DNA of 64,000 bases, taken from Roseateles terrae (GTDB lineage Bacteria > Pseudomonadota > Gammaproteobacteria > Burkholderiales > Burkholderiaceae_C). How positions within the stretch are numbered: position 1 is the first letter of the stretch; each line of letters begins with the position of its first letter. Made by a program: the position numbers and the translations under genes. Under the pieces are notes generated by a model, which saw only the letters and a list, made by a program, of their open reading frames with translations, did no database searches and was not told the DNA's origin. This document shows positions 10,706 to 18,815 of this stretch, one piece after another. The stretch is from positions 248,001 through 312,000 of the forward strand of contig NZ_JACHXO010000003.1 of NCBI RefSeq assembly GCF_014192155.1, read 5' to 3'.

Positions 10706-11176
10706 TTACAGCTCCGTCTTCAGACGGTTCAGCAATTCGGCGTGCACGCTGGCATTGACCTCGCGCTGCAGGATCTGTTCGGCACCCTTGACGGCCAGTG
10801 CAGCCACCTGCTCGCGCAGGGCTTCACGGGCACGCACCGACTGCTGTTCGGCTTCCGCCTTGGCAGCAGCGATGATCTTGGCAGCTTCGTCTTCCGCGCG
10901 CTTCTTCGCCTCTTCCACGATGCTGGCGCCGCGCTTTTCAGCGTCGGACAGCAGCTTGGTGGTTTCGTTGCGAGTCTGGGCCAGTTGCTCGTCGACCTTT
11001 TTGTTGGCCGAGGCCAGTTCGGCCTTGGCCTGGTCAGCGGCAGCGAGGCCGGCGCGGATCTTGTCCGCACGCTCGTCCAAGGCCTTCACGATCGGCGGCC
11101 AGATGAACCGCATCGTGATGAACACGAGGATGATGAACGGGATCCACTGAATGAACAGGCTAGCGTTGATATTCAC
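10706..11176 (-). CDS. atpF: F1Fo ATP synthase subunit b
   Basis: This 156-residue protein has one N-terminal membrane helix (about 5-25, [19 protein letters not shown]), then a long charged Ala/Lys/Glu coiled coil to the end, as expected for the peripheral stalk. The single-copy b subunit (no b' paralogue) matches respiratory proteobacteria. It is 37 bases downstream of atpE. Confidence 0.97.
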   Translation of the reverse strand: MNINASLFIQWIPFIILVFITMRFIWPPIVKALDERADKIRAGLAAADQAKAELASANKKVDEQLAQTRNETTKLLSDAEKRGASIVEEAKKRAEDEAAKIIAAAKAEAEQQSVRAREALREQVAALAVKGAEQILQREVNASVHAELLNRLKTEL

Positions 11177-11213
11177 GGCACGATCCTTTCAGTCGTGAAA
11201 GGTTCGGGAGGAA

Positions 11214-11480
<267 letters not shown>

Positions 11481-11535
11481 TTAGTTTGAAAGAAAAGGGA
11501 AAGGGAACTTGAAATGAGCTGCCGGGTCCGCCGGA

Positions 11536-12414
11536 TCAGTGCGCGTCGTGCGCCTGGCCCAGGTAGATCAGCGTCAGCATCATGAAAATGAAGGCCTGCA
11601 GCGTGATCACAAGGATGTGGAACAGCGTCCAGACCGTGCCGGCCAGAACGTGGCCGATGGCCAGTCCGATGCCGGTGCCGGTCAGGGCCCAGCCGCCGCC
11701 CATCAGGGCGATCAGCATGAACACGAGTTCGCCGGCAAACATGTTGCCGAACAGCCGCATGCCATGAGACACCGTCTTGGCGATGAACTCGATGATCTGC
11801 ATGAGGAAGTTGAAGGGATACAGAGCCCAGTGATCGCCGAACGGGGCGGAGATCAGCTCATGGCCCCAGCCGCCCAGACCCTTGATCTTGATGCTGTAGA
11901 AGAAGCACAGCAGCAGGATGAAGGTGGACATGCCCAGGGTGGTGGACAGGTCGGCGGTGGGCACCACACGCATGTAGGCGTGGTGCGGGTCGTGGCCGGT
12001 GGAGGCGACATAGCCGGTCCAGGCGGACGGCAGGAAGTCCACCGGCAGCATGTCCATGGCGTTCATGAAGAAGATCCACACGAAGACGCTCAGGGCCAGC
12101 GGGCCGATGAAGGCGCGGCTCTTCTCGTTGTGGATCAGGGCCTTGGCCTGGTTGTCGACCATCTCGACCAGGATTTCCACAGCGGCCTGGAAGCGGCCGG
12201 GCACGCCGGAATGGGCGCGACGGGCGGCCAGCCACAGCACGAATAGCGTGATCAGGCCCAGCACCGAGGTGTAGAGCAGCGAGTCGAAATTGAAGACGCT
12301 GAAATCGACCGGGCCCACCTGCTTGGCGTTTTCGAACGAGAAGTTCTTTTGCCAGTGCTGCAAGTGGTGGGTGATGTATTCACCTGAAGTCGGCGCGTGT
12401 CCTTCTGCTGCCAT
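11536..12414 (-). CDS. atpB: F1Fo ATP synthase subunit a
   Basis: This 292-residue membrane protein forms the proton half-channels next to the c ring. The essential Arg is in HGMRLFGNMFAGEL (Arg220 here, equivalent to E. coli Arg210). The N-terminus GEYITHHLQHWQ is the standard periplasmic start in this group. Several hydrophobic helices follow, with DMLPVDFLP in the connecting loop. It is 16 bases downstream of atpI and 73 bases upstream of atpE. Confidence 0.97.
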   Translation of the reverse strand: MAAEGHAPTSGEYITHHLQHWQKNFSFENAKQVGPVDFSVFNFDSLLYTSVLGLITLFVLWLAARRAHSGVPGRFQAAVEILVEMVDNQAKALIHNEKSRAFIGPLALSVFVWIFFMNAMDMLPVDFLPSAWTGYVASTGHDPHHAYMRVVPTADLSTTLGMSTFILLLCFFYSIKIKGLGGWGHELISAPFGDHWALYPFNFLMQIIEFIAKTVSHGMRLFGNMFAGELVFMLIALMGGGWALTGTGIGLAIGHVLAGTVWTLFHILVITLQAFIFMMLTLIYLGQAHDAH

Positions 12415-12430
12415 GGTTGTTTTTCCGTCG

Positions 12431-12895
12431 CTATTTTCTGATTCGACCCTGCCGAAGCAGGGCCAGCCAATTTGCCTTCAGGCACACCACCAGGGCTGAC
12501 AGCAGGGCTGGCCAGCTCAAGGCGGGGTACCGCAGGACGACCGCCACCAACATGGCGACCGCCAACAACATCTTGATCAGCTCCCACACCATGAACGTCA
12601 GCACCGCGGTGCCGGGATTCATGGCGGATCGCCGGGTGGTCCCCCACGCCATCAAGGCGCCGGGCACCACGACCGATGCAGCGCCGAAAAGCGCCGACCA
12701 GGCCTTGCTGCCTTGCTGGGTCAACAGCCCCCACAGCAGCACCATCACGCCCCCCGCCACCACCTGCCAGCCCACCAGGGCCCAGGGCGACACGACCGTC
12801 AGCTTGGGCCGCAAGGCCGCCGCTTCTTCTGCCGTGAGGGGCTTGAAAGCTTGTTCGCCGTCCGCATCTGAGTCAGGTTGATCTTGGGGGTTCAC
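12431..12895 (-). CDS. atpI: ATP synthase accessory protein I
   Basis: This 154-residue protein has four hydrophobic segments (about 38-60, 68-88, 100-125, 128-145). It is the small membrane protein that heads many atp operons and is thought to assist c-ring assembly or magnesium uptake. The start is GTG at 12895, with a candidate sigma-70 -10 hexamer about 33 bases upstream. The sequence is poorly conserved in general, so position and topology carry the call. Confidence 0.85.
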   Translation of the reverse strand: MNPQDQPDSDADGEQAFKPLTAEEAAALRPKLTVVSPWALVGWQVVAGGVMVLLWGLLTQQGSKAWSALFGAASVVVPGALMAWGTTRRSAMNPGTAVLTFMVWELIKMLLAVAMLVAVVLRYPALSWPALLSALVVCLKANWLALLRQGRIRK

Positions 12896-12927
12896 AACTG
12901 ACCAGGTCCGTGCGGCAAATCCGCGAG

Positions 12928-12933
12928 ATTATA
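12928..12933 (-). promoter_or_regulatory. Candidate -10 element of the atp operon promoter
   Basis: TATAAT reads on the minus strand 32 bases before the atpI GTG, implying a leader of about 26 bases. No good -35 hexamer sits at 16-18 bases. The rest of the 211-base gap (12896-13106) holds only the G/C hairpin at 13042-13059, which has no U-run. Confidence 0.5.
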
Positions 12934-13106
12934 TGTGGTTTGTCCTTACTGCCCCTTAACAGAGCAAGGCATGCGTCATCACGCACCAACTTGACAGGGC
13001 GTGCGATCCACGACTAGGCATGCCGAAAGACATAGCCCGAAGGCCTCCTCCCGGAGGCCACGAGACCTAGGACAGGAACAAAGACAAGGGGCGCATCAGA
13101 CCACGG

Positions 13107-14078
13107 TCAGCCTTCCGTGTCGAGCCGTGCGTATTGCACCGGCAGTCCGGCCACCGGCACCCTGAACTTCAGGACACAACCTGCCAGCGGCTGGGCCGCG
13201 AGCTCTTCAGGGCTGCGCTTTTCCCGGGCAGTGGTCACAAAAATCGTGCGCAGGTCCGGGCCGCCGAAGGCCGGCATCGTGGCGCAGCGCACCGGCAGAT
13301 CGATGGTCTGCAGGCATTCGCCCTCCGGAGAGAAGCGGTGCAGCTGCTGCCCTTCCATCATGGCGATCCAGTAGCAGCCCTCCACGTCCATCGCTGCACC
13401 GTCCGGACGCCCCCCATAGGAGGACAGCGGCTGGCCCTCGGCGCGCACCGGGAACTTCAGGAATGGGCGGCGCTCGCCCAAAGTGCCGGCTTTTTGATCG
13501 AAGTCGAATTGATAAACCTCATGGGCCTTGGTGTCGGCCCAATACATCGTGGTGCCGTCCGGACTCCAGGCCAGGCCATTGGACGAGGTGATGCCGTCCT
13601 GCATCACTTCAAAGCGCCCGTTGCGGAAGCAGTAGAGGGCGGATTCGGGCTGGCGGGCATCGTCGATGGTGCCGACCCAGAGCCGTCCCAGCGCATCTGC
13701 CTTGCCGTCGTTGAAGCGGCGCTTGCTCGCGTCGTAGGGCGGCGGCGCCAGTTGCACATATTCGCCGCGGTCCGGGTCCATGCGCCACAGACCATTGCGC
13801 TGGGCCACCAGCAAGCCGCCAGACGCCAGCGGCGCGATGCAGCCGGGTTCGCTGTTCAGATCCCAGCGCTCAGGGGTGACATCGCCCTCGGACCAGCGGA
13901 ACAGCGCATGGCCGGGGATGTCGAGGTAATACAACCGCTGCTCGCGCGGGTGCCAGAAGGGAGACTCGCCCAGCAGGGCCGGCGTCAGCGAGGCGGGCTC
14001 GATCTGCACCGGCGTGGCGCCGGAAGCGGAAGCGGAACCCGTCGCGGGCGCTGAGGAAGAGGCATTGGGCGTCGACAT
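13107..14078 (-). CDS. SMP-30/gluconolactonase-like beta-propeller hydrolase
   Basis: This 323-residue protein is of the SMP-30/LRE family, which hydrolyses sugar lactones in the cytoplasm using a divalent metal. Metal ligands are visible: Glu in LGESPFWHP (about 38), Asn in TSSNGLAWSPD (about 165) and Asp in GRPDGAAMD (about 228). RFNDGKADALGRLWVGT is the conserved substrate block. The first 25 residues are Ser/Ala low complexity and probably not structural. The substrate (gluconolactone, arabinonolactone or another) cannot be chosen because no sugar pathway genes adjoin it. Confidence 0.85.
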   Translation of the reverse strand: MSTPNASSSAPATGSASASGATPVQIEPASLTPALLGESPFWHPREQRLYYLDIPGHALFRWSEGDVTPERWDLNSEPGCIAPLASGGLLVAQRNGLWRMDPDRGEYVQLAPPPYDASKRRFNDGKADALGRLWVGTIDDARQPESALYCFRNGRFEVMQDGITSSNGLAWSPDGTTMYWADTKAHEVYQFDFDQKAGTLGERRPFLKFPVRAEGQPLSSYGGRPDGAAMDVEGCYWIAMMEGQQLHRFSPEGECLQTIDLPVRCATMPAFGGPDLRTIFVTTAREKRSPEELAAQPLAGCVLKFRVPVAGLPVQYARLDTEG

Positions 14079-14149
14079 GCCCCGATGCTACGGTGGAAAC
14101 CACACGAAACCGCACGGCATGACACGACAGGGCACGAAGGGTGAACCCC

Positions 14150-14704
14150 TCAGTTCAGCTCCACCTTCAGGTAGTGCGCGCCGGCAATCGGGTTGTAGTA
14201 ATACGGCGGAATCTCGGTGAAGCCCAGGCTTTCATACAGGTCGCGCGCAGCCTCCATGTCGTCGAGGGTGTCGAGCAGCATGGTGGAGTAGCCCGCCGAG
14301 GTGGCTCGGTCGATCAGCGCATGGGCCAGCGTGCGTCCGAGCCCGAAACGCCGGAAGGCCGGCCGCACGAACAGCCGCTTCATTTCGCAGGCATTGGGAT
14401 AGTCGCTGTCCGGCATCGGCCGGAAGCCGCCGCAGCCGGCCACCTGGCCGTCCACCAGCGCCAGCAGCAGCGTGCCCTGCGGCTCGGCATACTCGCCGGG
14501 CAAGGTGCGCAGCTCTTCATCGAAGTTCTGGAAGTCCAGCTCGATGTCCAGGCTCTGGCCGTATTCATGGATGATCTGCCGGGCCTGTTCCCACATCGCG
14601 GGAGAGTCCGGGCAGACGAGCGCGATCTCGGGGATCGCGGCGATCTCGGGTAGCTCAGGGGTTTCCACGGCCGCAGTGTAGCCAGAGCCCTCGCCGGCGG
14701 TCAT
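14150..14704 (-). CDS. GNAT-family N-acetyltransferase
   Basis: This 184-residue cytosolic acetyl-CoA-dependent acetyltransferase shows the acetyl-CoA loop as RRFGLGRTLA (about 117-126), preceded by MKRLFVRPAFR, and a C-terminal YESLGFTEIPPYYYNP. This C-terminal pattern is typical of small-molecule or amino-acid acetyltransferases, but the substrate is unknown. AGAGG lies six bases before the ATG. It is 109 bases downstream of the GST gene and may be part of the same transcript. Confidence 0.85.
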   Translation of the reverse strand: MTAGEGSGYTAAVETPELPEIAAIPEIALVCPDSPAMWEQARQIIHEYGQSLDIELDFQNFDEELRTLPGEYAEPQGTLLLALVDGQVAGCGGFRPMPDSDYPNACEMKRLFVRPAFRRFGLGRTLAHALIDRATSAGYSTMLLDTLDDMEAARDLYESLGFTEIPPYYYNPIAGAHYLKVELN

Positions 14705-14813
14705 GGTTGACCTCTCTAGTCGGCGACCTGATCAAGGCGCCGTTCTGTCACCCGAGCCGGGGACACGGTCCACGGACGCCGGCCCTTCACGGCCCCATCC
14801 GTCGCCAGTGGCC

Positions 14814-15479
14814 TCAGGGCCCCGCGTCCCGGCCGTGCAGGACGAATCCCGGTCGCTCGCACAAGCGCTCGTAGTAGGCCTGCACCGCAGCCAGCGCCGC
14901 ATGCTCGATCGGCGCGGCGCACCAGCGATGGGTCGCCAGGCCCAGCACGACGTCGGCGAGGGTGAAGTCCTGACCCAGCACCCACGGACCGCCGCTCGCC
15001 AGCAACTGCGCGTCCAGCAGGGCCATGTGTCGATTCCACTGGCTCACACCGGAAGCGATCAGCGCCGGGTCCTGATGCGCGGGGCTCTGACGCACCAGCC
15101 CCATGAAGGCATAGCGCCAACTGTTGTTGAGGTCTCCGGCCTGCCAGTCCATCCACATGTCCACCTGCGCACGCCGCCGGGGCGCCGTGGGCAGCAGGTC
15201 CTCCCGCCGCTCACGCAGGGCCAGATAGCGGCAGATGGCATTGCTCTCCCACAAGGAAAAGCTCACTTCGCCCCAAGGTGTCGCAACACCCGGGCCGCCT
15301 TCCAGCAGCACCGGCATCATCTGATTGGGGTTGAGCTGACGGAAGGCCTCACTGCGGACATCCACCTCCACCCGCTCGATCGGAAGCCCCAGCTCCACGG
15401 CGGTCCACAACACCTTGCGGACGTTGATCGAGCTGGCGCGCCCCAGGACGCGCAGCGGTGCAGGGCCCGTCATCGCCAC
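14814..15479 (-). CDS. Glutathione S-transferase family protein
   Basis: This 221-residue protein has a thioredoxin-like N-terminal domain with RASSINVRKVLW (catalytic Ser/Asn region about 15-25), cis-Pro in NQMMPVLLEG and the glutathione-binding ESNAICRYL (about 78-86), then an all-helical C-terminal domain with GQDFTLADVVLG (the N-capping box). GTG at 15479 is taken as start, with ATG 15473 as the alternative. It is 3 bases downstream of the VOC gene, so it is co-transcribed with it. Glutathione is made by gshA and gshB elsewhere in this window. Confidence 0.9.
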   Translation of the reverse strand: MAMTGPAPLRVLGRASSINVRKVLWTAVELGLPIERVEVDVRSEAFRQLNPNQMMPVLLEGGPGVATPWGEVSFSLWESNAICRYLALRERREDLLPTAPRRRAQVDMWMDWQAGDLNNSWRYAFMGLVRQSPAHQDPALIASGVSQWNRHMALLDAQLLASGGPWVLGQDFTLADVVLGLATHRWCAAPIEHAALAAVQAYYERLCERPGFVLHGRDAGP

Positions 15480-15482
15480 GGC

Positions 15483-16082
15483 TCAGTCCAGCGTGCCTTC
15501 GATGGCCTGCAGCGTCACCTCGCCCTTGGGCGTGGACAGCGTGGCGCTCAAACCGTCTCGCGCTTCCAGCGTCAGCAGTTGCACACCACTCTCCGGAAGC
15601 TTGTCAGTCGGATGACCGGTGCCGCTCCATTCGATCGGTGTGGGCAGGCCTTCCTTGCGCAGGCGACGGCCGTCATCCCGCAGCGCCAGGCGCCAGCGCA
15701 TGTCGCCGCGGGCTCCTTCCACCGGCTGGCCGGCATCCACGCCCTCGCCCTGCCAATAGGCCAGCGCCGCATCCAGATTCGGCACCCGTGCCACCCAATG
15801 CAGCAGGCCCGGCCCTTCCTTCAGCTTCGCCTGCACGGCGGGCTGGTCCAGATCGAACCAGCGGGCGCGCTCCGGTGCGGCCGCCGACGGATCGACGGCC
15901 AGGATTTCCAGATAACAACGCGGATAGTTCGGCGCACTGATGTTCAGCAGCAGATTGTGCGTGCCCATCCAGGCGTGCTGTCCGCCGGGCTGGGGGGACA
16001 CACCCAGCACCTGTTCGCACCACTTGCGCCCCTCCTCCAGGGTGCTTGCGGCAATGACGAGATGATCGACTTCCATGCTCAT
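15483..16082 (-). CDS. VOC-superfamily (glyoxalase-like domain) protein
   Basis: This 199-residue protein matches the Glyoxalase_3 type of the VOC fold: it starts [16 protein letters not shown] with a metal-ligand-type His at about 7, then GTHNLLLNI and [10 protein letters not shown] with Glu, and a second half with [16 protein letters not shown]. The family includes dioxygenases and resistance proteins; no specific reaction can be assigned. It lies 4 bases from PhzF and 3 bases from GST, within a tight minus-strand operon. Confidence 0.85.
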   Translation of the reverse strand: MSMEVDHLVIAASTLEEGRKWCEQVLGVSPQPGGQHAWMGTHNLLLNISAPNYPRCYLEILAVDPSAAAPERARWFDLDQPAVQAKLKEGPGLLHWVARVPNLDAALAYWQGEGVDAGQPVEGARGDMRWRLALRDDGRRLRKEGLPTPIEWSGTGHPTDKLPESGVQLLTLEARDGLSATLSTPKGEVTLQAIEGTLD

Positions 16083-16086
16083 GGTT

Positions 16087-16929
16087 TCACAACCTCACCT
16101 GACCGTGGACCAATGGCGTCACATCGCCGCCAATCCAGCAATGTGCACCCTCCCTCGCCACATGGATTCGACCGGCACGCCCGAGGGCGGCGCCCTGGGC
16201 GGCCACATAGCGTTCTGGCGCCAGACCGGCGCCTTGCAGCCATAGTGCCAGACCTGCGTTCAAGCTGCCGGTGACCGGGTCTTCCGGCACCCCCAGCGTG
16301 GGCACGAAGGCCCTGACTTCAAATTCCTGCGGCGAACCTGGAGGATAAGCGCCAACGACACCCAACTTGAGGCCGCGCATCACATTGAAATCGGGTTGCA
16401 GCTGCAGTACAGCGTCCGCCGAGGCCAGCCGCGCCGCCATCCAGCCCGGGCCGTTGTCCACCCACACGAGGTCCAGCAGATCCTCCGATGGCAGGCGCAG
16501 CGAAGCGAGCACTTGCGCGCGAAGATTCGCATCTTCGACCGGGCCTTCGCGTCGCAGTGGCGGTGCGGCGAAGGCGAGGCGACTGCCGTCGCGTCGTACC
16601 CGCACCAGGCCAATGCCGCATTCCTGCACCACCTCGCCCGGTTTCTTCGGGTCGCCGCCACTGGCCAGCCAGGCGTGGGCCGATCCCAGGGTCGGATGGC
16701 CGGCGAACGGCAGTTCACCGCCCGGGGTGAAGATGCGGACGCGGTAGTCGGCCGATACATCGGTCGGTGGCAGCAGGAAGGTGGTTTCGGACAGGTTGGT
16801 CCAGCGGGCGAAGGCGGCCATCTGCGCCTCGCTCAGCCCGCCACCGTCCACCACCACCGCCAGCGGATTGCCTTGGAGCGGCTCACTGGTGAACACGTCC
16901 ACCTGGACGAATCGACGTAATTCGGTCAT
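16087..16929 (-). CDS. PhzF-family isomerase/epimerase
   Basis: This 280-residue protein is of the PhzF/YddE family (diaminopimelate epimerase-like fold). It has the catalytic Glu in NLSETTFLL (Glu48), the signature FTPGGELPFAGHPTLG (about 67-82), and the second-half counterpart FVPTLGVPEDPVTGSLN. Start ATG 16929 follows AAGGA; a longer frame would run into the neighbouring acetyltransferase. There are no phenazine genes nearby, so it is probably a housekeeping paralogue of unknown substrate. Confidence 0.9.
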   Translation of the reverse strand: MTELRRFVQVDVFTSEPLQGNPLAVVVDGGGLSEAQMAAFARWTNLSETTFLLPPTDVSADYRVRIFTPGGELPFAGHPTLGSAHAWLASGGDPKKPGEVVQECGIGLVRVRRDGSRLAFAAPPLRREGPVEDANLRAQVLASLRLPSEDLLDLVWVDNGPGWMAARLASADAVLQLQPDFNVMRGLKLGVVGAYPPGSPQEFEVRAFVPTLGVPEDPVTGSLNAGLALWLQGAGLAPERYVAAQGAALGRAGRIHVAREGAHCWIGGDVTPLVHGQVRL

Positions 16930-17002
16930 GAGAGTCCTTTGTTTTGAGGCCGCGAGGCCGGCTGCCGCGCAGGGTCGCCAGGGGGCGGCGCACCAGCGCC
17001 GC

Positions 17003-17494
17003 TCAGCGTTGCTCGCGATACAGATTCGGACGCACGATCTCCATCCCGCGTTCCGGCGCCGCCAGCGCTGTGAAGCCGTGGCGCGCATACAGCGGATGCG
17101 CATCCCGCGTCACCAGCGAGAACCGGCGCAGGCCTTGCAGCCCGCTGTGCGACATCACCCGCGCGATCAACCAATCGCCCAGGCCCTGCCCGCGCCATTC
17201 CGGCCGCACGAACACGTCGCAAAGATAAGCGAAGGTCGCCCGATCCGAAATGATCCGTGCATAGGCCACCACGCTGCCGTCCGGATGTCGGCCGATCAGG
17301 TTGAGCGACCCCTGCATCGCGCGCCGCATCAGGTCCAGCGGGATGCCCTCGGCCCAGTAGGTCCGGCTGATCTGGTCGTGGATGGCGGCCAGATCGTCTT
17401 CGTCCCACGCTTCATCCAGGGTGGGAGTGAAGGGCAGCGTCAGCGCCCTGGACTTCGCTGCCGCCCCAGGCGCAGGGGTCGCCGGGCCGTTCAC
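17003..17494 (-). CDS. GNAT-family N-acetyltransferase
   Basis: This 163-residue acetyltransferase has the central CDVFVRPEWRGQGLGDWLI acetyl-CoA motif (split about 95-113) and a C-terminal YARHGFTALAAPERGMEI, which resembles the ElaA/YjcF-like and arginine-biosynthetic GNAT subgroups. I take GTG 17494 as start because its GTGA overlaps the TGA stop of the upstream aminotransferase by 4 bases; longer frames overlap that gene extensively. Coupled expression with the aminotransferase suggests a shared amino-acid-related substrate (inference). Confidence 0.85.
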   Translation of the reverse strand: MNGPATPAPGAAAKSRALTLPFTPTLDEAWDEDDLAAIHDQISRTYWAEGIPLDLMRRAMQGSLNLIGRHPDGSVVAYARIISDRATFAYLCDVFVRPEWRGQGLGDWLIARVMSHSGLQGLRRFSLVTRDAHPLYARHGFTALAAPERGMEIVRPNLYREQR

Positions 17495-18702
17495 GGCGTC
17501 GGTGCTTCCGCCATCGCCAGGGCCTCGTGCAGGACCCGGCCCAGCTTCTCCACCCCTTCGCGGATCAGCGACGGCGTCAGCGTCACAAAGGACAGCCGCA
17601 TCGTGCGCGGATCCGGTTGATGGGCGTAGAACGCGGCGCCCGGCACATAGGCCACACCCGCGTCCACGGCGCGCGGCAGCAGCGCCATCGCGTCCAGGCC
17701 CTCGGGCAGGCGGATCCAGAAGAACATGCCACCTTCCGGGTTCTGCCATTCGCAGCCCTGCGGCAGGTGTTGGCGCAGCGCCTCGGCCATGGCGTCGCGG
17801 TTGGCCTTGTACAGGGCGCGGATGCGCGGCACATGGTGGTCCAGGAAACCGTCCTTCACCACTTCATGCACCACCCGCTGGTTGAAGCCGGGGGTGTGCA
17901 GGTCCGCCGCCTGCTTGGCCTGCAGCAGCTTCGGATAGATCTCGCTCGGGGCGATGATGTAGCCCAGGCGGAAGCCGGGTGTCAGCACCTTGGAGAAGGA
18001 GCCCAGATAAATGCTGCCCTCAGGCCACAGTGCGCTCAGGGATGGGGGCGGCGGCTGGTCGAACCACAGGTCGCCATAGGGGTTGTCTTCCACCACCGGC
18101 ACGCCGGCACGGCGCGAGGCCTCCATCACCGCTTCCCGGCGGGCCTGGCTCATCACGCGGCCGGTCGGGTTCTGGTAGTTGGGCAGCAAATAGCTGAAGC
18201 GGGTGCCCGGCGCGTCATGCGGCAGCGCCTCGATGGCGGAGGGCAACGGACCCTGGTCATCGCTGGCCAGGCTGGCAAACAGCGGCTCATAGGGTGTGAA
18301 CGCCTGCAGCGCGCCCAGGTAGGTGGGCGTTTCCACCGCCACCGGCGCGCCGGCATCACACAGCAGCTTGCCCACCAGGTCCAGGCCCTGCTGCGAACCG
18401 CTGGTGATCAGCACCTGGTCCGGCGTCGCCTTCATGCCCAGCTCGGCCACACGGTGGGACACCCATTCGCGCAGCGGCGCGTAGCCCTCACTGGCGGCGT
18501 ACTGCAGCGCTTCCTTGGACTGATGGCTCAGCACCCGGTCGCAGGCCGCCTGGATGGCTTCCACCGGGAAGGTGTCCGCCGACGGCAGCCCACCCGCCAT
18601 GGACAGGACGCCCGGCTTTTCAGTGACCTTGAGGATCTCTCGAATGATGGACGGGTTCATGCGGGCGGCACGGCGGGCCTGCGTCCAGGGGCTGCGGTTC
18701 AT
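17491..18702 (-). CDS. PLP-dependent aminotransferase (2-aminoadipate/MocR-type class I)
   Basis: This 403-residue fold-type I aminotransferase resembles LysN/2-aminoadipate transaminase and valine-pyruvate-type enzymes. The PLP lysine is in GSFSKVLTPGFRLGY (Lys238), preceded by LPNYQNPTGR and VVEDNPYGDLWFD, which carries the Asp that contacts the PLP pyridine. ATG 18702 has GGAG seven bases upstream; the longer frame reaches into the divergent regulator. It is transcribed away from a MocR regulator across a 113-base gap with a nested palindrome, so it is very probably that regulator's target. Confidence 0.9.
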   Translation of the reverse strand: MNRSPWTQARRAARMNPSIIREILKVTEKPGVLSMAGGLPSADTFPVEAIQAACDRVLSHQSKEALQYAASEGYAPLREWVSHRVAELGMKATPDQVLITSGSQQGLDLVGKLLCDAGAPVAVETPTYLGALQAFTPYEPLFASLASDDQGPLPSAIEALPHDAPGTRFSYLLPNYQNPTGRVMSQARREAVMEASRRAGVPVVEDNPYGDLWFDQPPPPSLSALWPEGSIYLGSFSKVLTPGFRLGYIIAPSEIYPKLLQAKQAADLHTPGFNQRVVHEVVKDGFLDHHVPRIRALYKANRDAMAEALRQHLPQGCEWQNPEGGMFFWIRLPEGLDAMALLPRAVDAGVAYVPGAAFYAHQPDPRTMRLSFVTLTPSLIREGVEKLGRVLHEALAMAEAPTP

Positions 18703-18775
18703 GGAATTCTCCGACGTCAAAGCTGGCGCAACAGCGCCTCGAACGCCAAGTCTAGTGGCCCTGACCAGCACAGAA

Positions 18776-18814
18776 CCAATACACTGATCCACATCAGTGC
18801 TTCCTCTGTATTGG
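18776..18814. promoter_or_regulatory. Nested palindromes, candidate MocR operator
   Basis: CCAATACA (18776-18783) pairs with TGTATTGG (18807-18814), and inside it CACTGAT (18782-18788) pairs with ATCAGTG (18793-18799). Both pairs are perfect. The block ends one base before the MocR start codon and lies about 75 bases upstream of the divergent aminotransferase start, a typical place for an autoregulatory MocR site. Confidence 0.6.
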
Positions 18815-18815
18815 C

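Noticed and set aside
13042-13059. G/C-rich hairpin (GGCCTCC/GGAGGCC) downstream of the SMP-30 gene as a terminator
   Set aside because: There is no U-run on either strand, so it is only a weak hairpin in a non-coding gap.
16087-16929. PhzF homologue as evidence for phenazine production
   Set aside because: No other phenazine genes are nearby; most PhzF-family members are not phenazine enzymes.
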